Assembly (NCBI GenBank): GCA_021209875.1
Contig: JAGYVD010000003.1
Coordinates: 1,798,001-1,862,000 of the forward strand
Length of the DNA stretch: 64,000 bases
From: Rosellinia necatrix
Taxonomy: Eukaryota > Ascomycota > Sordariomycetes > Xylariales > Xylariaceae
Direction: 5' to 3'
In this document: piece after piece, positions 60,686 to 64,000 of the stretch
How the letters are laid out: each line of letters begins with the position of its first letter
Position numbering within the stretch: position 1 is the first letter of the stretch
Program-made: the position numbers and the translations under genes
The notes under the pieces: model-generated
What the model was told of the DNA's origin: nothing
The model's database searches: none
Seen by the model: the letters and a program-made list of their open reading frames with translations, nothing else

Positions 60686-61918
60686 TTAAAACTCCATGCT
60701 GGGCTTTCCGGAATTCCCTGTCTTGGTTTCGTCCTCATCGCTATCGGCTGGTGGAAGGTAAAACGGTTTAATTATTAGTCCTCTTGATCGACTAAGGCTG
60801 AAAGATTGGTCATCCAATCCCGAGTGCGATCCGCCTCCTTTCTCATGGAGAATTGGCACACTATGAACTTTGACTAGGCCCTGAATCTTCTCGTCGTCCT
60901 TCGAATCACTGTTCGACGATGGCGGGGGTTTGTGGATTGTCGTGGACTGTAGTGGTATGAACTCGAGCACGCCATCACACAGTAATTCCATCCATCGCGT
61001 GAGGCCGGTTGTCCGAGGATAAAGGGACAGAGGTAATGTTAAAAGCACAGTCAGAGTCTTGGGATATTGTCTCAACAGAGCTCTTATACCGTGTAAGAAC
61101 TGTAGCACTTCCTGAGGGGAGGATGACGAGCTCGAATACACAGTCGGTGATAATATGTTGGGGACTATTACACGATGAATAGATGACGGCGGGGAATTCG
61201 CCAGCTTCAGTGACAAATCTCTTACGAAAGACTTGAATGGGGAGAAGTGCTGCATCTCGTGGCCTGGGATGACCATAGACGAGTGAAAGGCAATCCGGCC
61301 TTTCGTGTCGCTGGGTGATAGTCTTTTTGTCAGATCAAATGAATGGCAGAAAGGGGCATCAGCGGCGGAGTTCGATATGCCGTGGGCTCGTTGCGCCTCT
61401 CTATCTAATACAATGTGTAAGCTGGTGACAAGCTGTCATATGTCATACTGTATAACGTTGATGTATAGCGCACCTCTCGCCGCGCCTGCTGAGCCTAAGC
61501 TTTCATATCTCCAGGCGATCTTCATCTTATCTGCTGGGGATATTTCCGACTTGCTTGATGATTTCGAGTCGGTCGAAAGTCCTGGTAGCTCCGCTCGCCA
61601 GCCTTCGTGGAGGCCGAGTACGTGAACATGATGTCCCTGGACCAAGCCCTCGGCGACGTAGTAGCGGAGTAGCATACCCGCGAAATCTGTCGTCCCATGC
61701 TCGCCAATGAGAACCGATGTGCCGAGGGGAATTCCAGAATGACCAGCTAGGATACTGTCTAAAGAGGCAGTCCCCGAGGATGTTGTAAGTCTCCCGTCCA
61801 GAGGTGAGGGTCGAACACCAGGAGCAGGAGCAGGTGTAGTATCAATCTTGGCAGGCACGGCAGCTTGCGGTGGACCAGAGGTGCTGCTAATAATGGAACT
61901 CCTTTTCCTGAATGACAT
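60686..61918 (-). CDS. ELP4: Elongator complex subunit 4 (PAXNEB family)
   Basis: Part of the Elp4-Elp5-Elp6 RecA-like ring of Elongator, needed for wobble-uridine modification of tRNA. Two exons (minus): 61918-61474 and 61404-60686; 387 residues, in phase. N-terminus MSFRKR and PSPLDGRLTTSSGTASLDSI, then IPLGTSVLIGEHGTTDFAG and LLRYYVAEGLVQGHHVHVLG are hallmark PAXNEB segments; KMKIAWRYE and FCHSFDLTKRL follow across the intron. The family keeps a RecA fold but lacks a true Walker lysine, as here. Beside SEN34 and RPB8 it marks a conserved housekeeping block. Confidence 0.92.
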
Positions 61919-62445
61919 GGCTTCGGTACCAAATAGGAAAATTAAAAAGAAGCAGAAGCAGAACAGATGCGAAAGGCAAGGTGTGGCTCGTAAAAGTCCT
62001 TGACTACACTACCTGGTATAAGAGGTATAAGAGAATACTTCCAAGTATCTCTGAGACGTACCTATAGTGATCAACGCAGCGATCAACGCAGCGACCCTGA
62101 CCCCGCCATTAGGGACGTTAGCGGGGCAGAGCTCTGAAAGGCCCCAGTAAATTTTTATTTCAAAACTTCACCGCTTTCAGACGCTTCGTGTGCCCATGCC
62201 AGACAGAACCCAAAACCCAATAAAGAATCTCAAACACTGCATTGGACCACCACGCCCTCACCACTCACTACTCACCACGATCCACACCCTCGCCACGCCC
62301 TCGAGATCTTCACCCCGTACAACAGACCCAACAACCATTCCGGCTTTCGCTATAATTGGCCACCACAACCACCGCGTACCCCTACGCAGAAAGCTCATCG
62401 CCGCGCTCCCGAACTCCCCCTTCCCCCCTCCGGACGACGCGAACA
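61919..62445. promoter_or_regulatory. Divergent promoter region, ELP4 (-) / RPB8 (+)
   Basis: 527 bp between divergent start codons of two housekeeping genes. It includes a direct repeat GATCAACGCAGC x2 (about 62,069-62,093) and a C/A-rich leader before RPB8. Confidence 0.5.
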
Positions 62446-63028
62446 ATGGCGACCGGCGACGCGCAGCTCTTCGAGGATGTCTTCGCCCTCACGATGTACA
62501 ACCAGTCCAAGTACGACCGCGTGGCGCGCATCGGGGGCCGGTCGTTAGACAACATGACGGAGATGGAACTGGATGTCAACATCGAGCTGTTCCCCTGCAC
62601 CTCTGGCGAGAATCTACAGATCGTTCTCGCCGCGACGCTCGCGCTCGACGGCAACCGGGAGAACGAGGAGAGGGGATGGCGCGACACGCGCGGCGAGTCC
62701 ACGCTGGCCGACATGTTCGACTACGTGTGCTACGGCAAGGTCTACAAGTTCGAAGACGGGTCTGAGGGGTCCCTGTGAGTTCAACACCCCTTCCTCTCGT
62801 CCGTTGTAGTACCGCGGCAACGTCGGCGGCGGCGGCGCCGTCGGTAGTGCGGGGACCCCGGGAGTTATATTCGAGTTGACCCCTCGAGGAACTTGGAAAG
62901 CTAATGAGAGCTGGATTAGCCGCGCATACATATCCTTCGGCGGTTTACTGATGAAGATCGAAGGCCCTTACGCGAAGATGACCCCCCTCCGCGTTGAGAG
63001 CACATATCTGCTCGTCAAGAGAGCATAA
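62446..63028 (+). CDS. RPB8: DNA-directed RNA polymerases I, II and III subunit RPABC3 (RPB8)
   Basis: Shared small subunit of all three nuclear RNA polymerases. Two exons: 62446-62774 and 62920-63028; 145 residues, almost exactly the yeast length. Conserved: LFEDVFALT, YDRVARI, LDVNIELFPC, LADMFDYVCYGKVYKFE, then after the intron AYISFGGLLM and EGPYAKMTPLRVESTYLL. The chosen 145-bp intron (GTGAGT...GGATTAG, with a GCTAATG branch sequence just before the acceptor) joins the two halves as in other fungi. An earlier acceptor (GGTAG ending at 62850) also keeps frame and would insert about 23 residues, so alternative splicing is possible. Confidence 0.9.
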
Positions 63029-63378
63029 ATATCGTCGCTACCGGCTGCCGCGAAGCCAAGCGAATTTGCGGATACACCATAATTAAAAGCTATTGGGAGG
63101 GAAGCTGGGAATCAAATAACTAATCACGATGTCGAGGAGAGTCGCGGGTAGGCTATACTGGAAAAGGATTCCGGATGTGCCGTTATTGCGCTAAGTTCAC
63201 ATTCAGTCGTTAACCCGAACCCAGACCCAGACCCAGGGGCTCTCTTTTTCTCTCTCCAGCATTAAATCGCAATCACACTGCAAAACCTCAATCATAAATG
63301 TACATACATAACAACCAAGGGGAGGCCCCACCACTCAGATGAGAAGAGAGCCGAGATAGAATATGATGTTAAAGCCAT
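63029..63378. other. Convergent intergenic spacer
   Basis: 350 bp between the RPB8 and Nudix gene 3' ends; includes CCCAGACCCAGACCCAG near 63,217-63,235. No gene. Confidence 0.5.
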
Positions 63379-64000
63379 TTACGAGGCAAAAGTGCTCGCC
63401 GTCGTCCCCGCCGCCGCGGTGGTCGTCGTCTCCAAGGAAGCCGTATAAGGCTGGTGGGGGCCGGGGAAGGGCAGTTTCCGGTGCAGGCGCTGTAGGATCT
63501 CGGCGTAGTCGTCGGGCTCGCTGTCGGGGGTGATGATGCCGTGGCGGACGAAGAAGTCGACGAGGACGAGGGCGCAGTTGGGCTTGAAGCGGCCGCGGGC
63601 GAGGGCGGCGCGCACCTCGGGGACGGACCAGAGGTGGAACTCGGCGACCTCGCCGTCCTTGGGCACGGGCGTCGCCGCCGCCGGCAGCTCCAGGTCGTAC
63701 ACCCACTGCGTCTCCGGGTAGATCTGGCCGGCCTCGCCGCCGGCGCGCTCGTCGGTGACGTAGACGTACGTGACCATGCCGGCGAACCGCGCCCGCGCGC
63801 GCACGAGCTCCGCCGGCAGCGACGCCTCCTCGTCCGCCTCGCGCACCGCGCACTCGAGCGGGTCCTCGCCCGTCATCAGACCCCCGGCCACCGTGTTGTC
63901 GAGCATGCCCGGGTACGTGGACTTGTCCGGGGCGCGCCGCGGCACCCAGATCCGCATCCCGTGGGGCGCCGCGCCGTCCCGCACGTACCCCATCATGTGC
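63379..64000 (-). CDS. Nudix hydrolase, thiamine-pyrophosphokinase-related type (5' end outside window)
   Basis: Partial: the C-terminal 205 residues or so are visible; the start lies beyond 64000. Full Nudix box G-x5-E-x7-READEEA (visible residues 38-58) preceded by YPGMLDNTVAGG, the signature of the fungal/plant Nudix group annotated as thiamin pyrophosphokinase-related (yeast YJR142W type, with an N-terminal DUF4743). These hydrolyse nucleoside or thiamine-like diphosphates; oxidised thiamine diphosphates are suggested substrates for the yeast protein. The residue usually Gly after EEx is Ser here. Very GC-rich; Thr/Ala-rich tail. Confidence 0.88.
   Translation of the reverse strand, partial: HMMGYVRDGAAPHGMRIWVPRRAPDKSTYPGMLDNTVAGGLMTGEDPLECAVREADEEASLPAELVRARARFAGMVTYVYVTDERAGGEAGQIYPETQWVYDLELPAAATPVPKDGEVAEFHLWSVPEVRAALARGRFKPNCALVLVDFFVRHGIITPDSEPDDYAEILQRLHRKLPFPGPHQPYTASLETTTTAAAGTTASTFAS

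Noticed and set aside
62080..62103. GATCAACGCAGC repeat resembling a cDNA-adapter sequence
   Set aside because: Only partial resemblance and located in ordinary promoter sequence; more simply a short tandem repeat.
1..64000. CRISPR arrays, bacterial operons, rRNA or tRNA genes
   Set aside because: The sequence is eukaryotic; no spaced identical repeats and no cloverleaf or rRNA segment that I could recognise.

Overview
The window comes from a filamentous ascomycete (Pezizomycotina, probably Sordariomycetes; the exact taxon cannot be named from sequence alone). The evidence is short GT-AG introns of about 45-140 bp, a highly reducing polyketide synthase (HR-PKS), fungus-specific protein families (SAT4/PTH11-like membrane protein, NACHT-type fragments, bZIP-ankyrin), and a long AT-rich block whose repeats differ by C-to-T/G-to-A transitions, the mark of repeat-induced point mutation (RIP).

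Layout. 1-17,330: gene-free AT-rich block. It holds two Ty3/Gypsy LTR retrotransposons, one inserted in the other (outer 661-14259, inner 1123-7886), both destroyed by RIP, plus unidentified AT-rich flanks and one less damaged island (about 15,390-16,140). 17,450-17,800: broken N-terminal fragment of a STAND/NACHT-type protein. 19,091-22,253: M1 zinc aminopeptidase. 23,259-42,705: probable secondary-metabolite locus with a class-C beta-lactamase-like serine hydrolase, an HR-PKS (KS-AT-DH-degenerate MT-ER-KR-ACP), an alpha/beta hydrolase, a BBE-type FAD oxidoreductase, a cytochrome P450 and a SAT4-type membrane protein. 44,275-49,257: short-chain dehydrogenase, bZIP-ankyrin protein and a second alpha/beta hydrolase. 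49,258-54,493: mostly gene-free, with one decayed coding remnant. 54,494-58,522: HNH protein, C2H2 zinc-finger gene and a truncated nucleoside-phosphorylase-like NACHT fragment. 59,274-64,000: housekeeping genes SEN34, ELP4, RPB8 and a Nudix hydrolase cut by the window edge.

Function. The PKS should build an unmethylated reduced chain, since its methyltransferase region lacks the SAM-binding motif. It has no thioesterase, so the alpha/beta hydrolase diverging from its promoter is the best candidate for release or transfer. The FAD oxidoreductase and P450, a second divergent pair, would oxidise the product. The beta-lactamase-like enzyme converges on the PKS 3' end. Product and cluster borders are unknown.

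Caution. Three genes (PKS, FAD oxidoreductase, second alpha/beta hydrolase) carry four +1 frame breaks, each at a 5-6 base homopolymer; the beta-lactamase-like gene has an in-frame TAG. The homopolymer pattern suggests sequencing or assembly error, but real pseudogenisation cannot be excluded. Exon structures were worked out by hand from splice sites, phase and family conservation.
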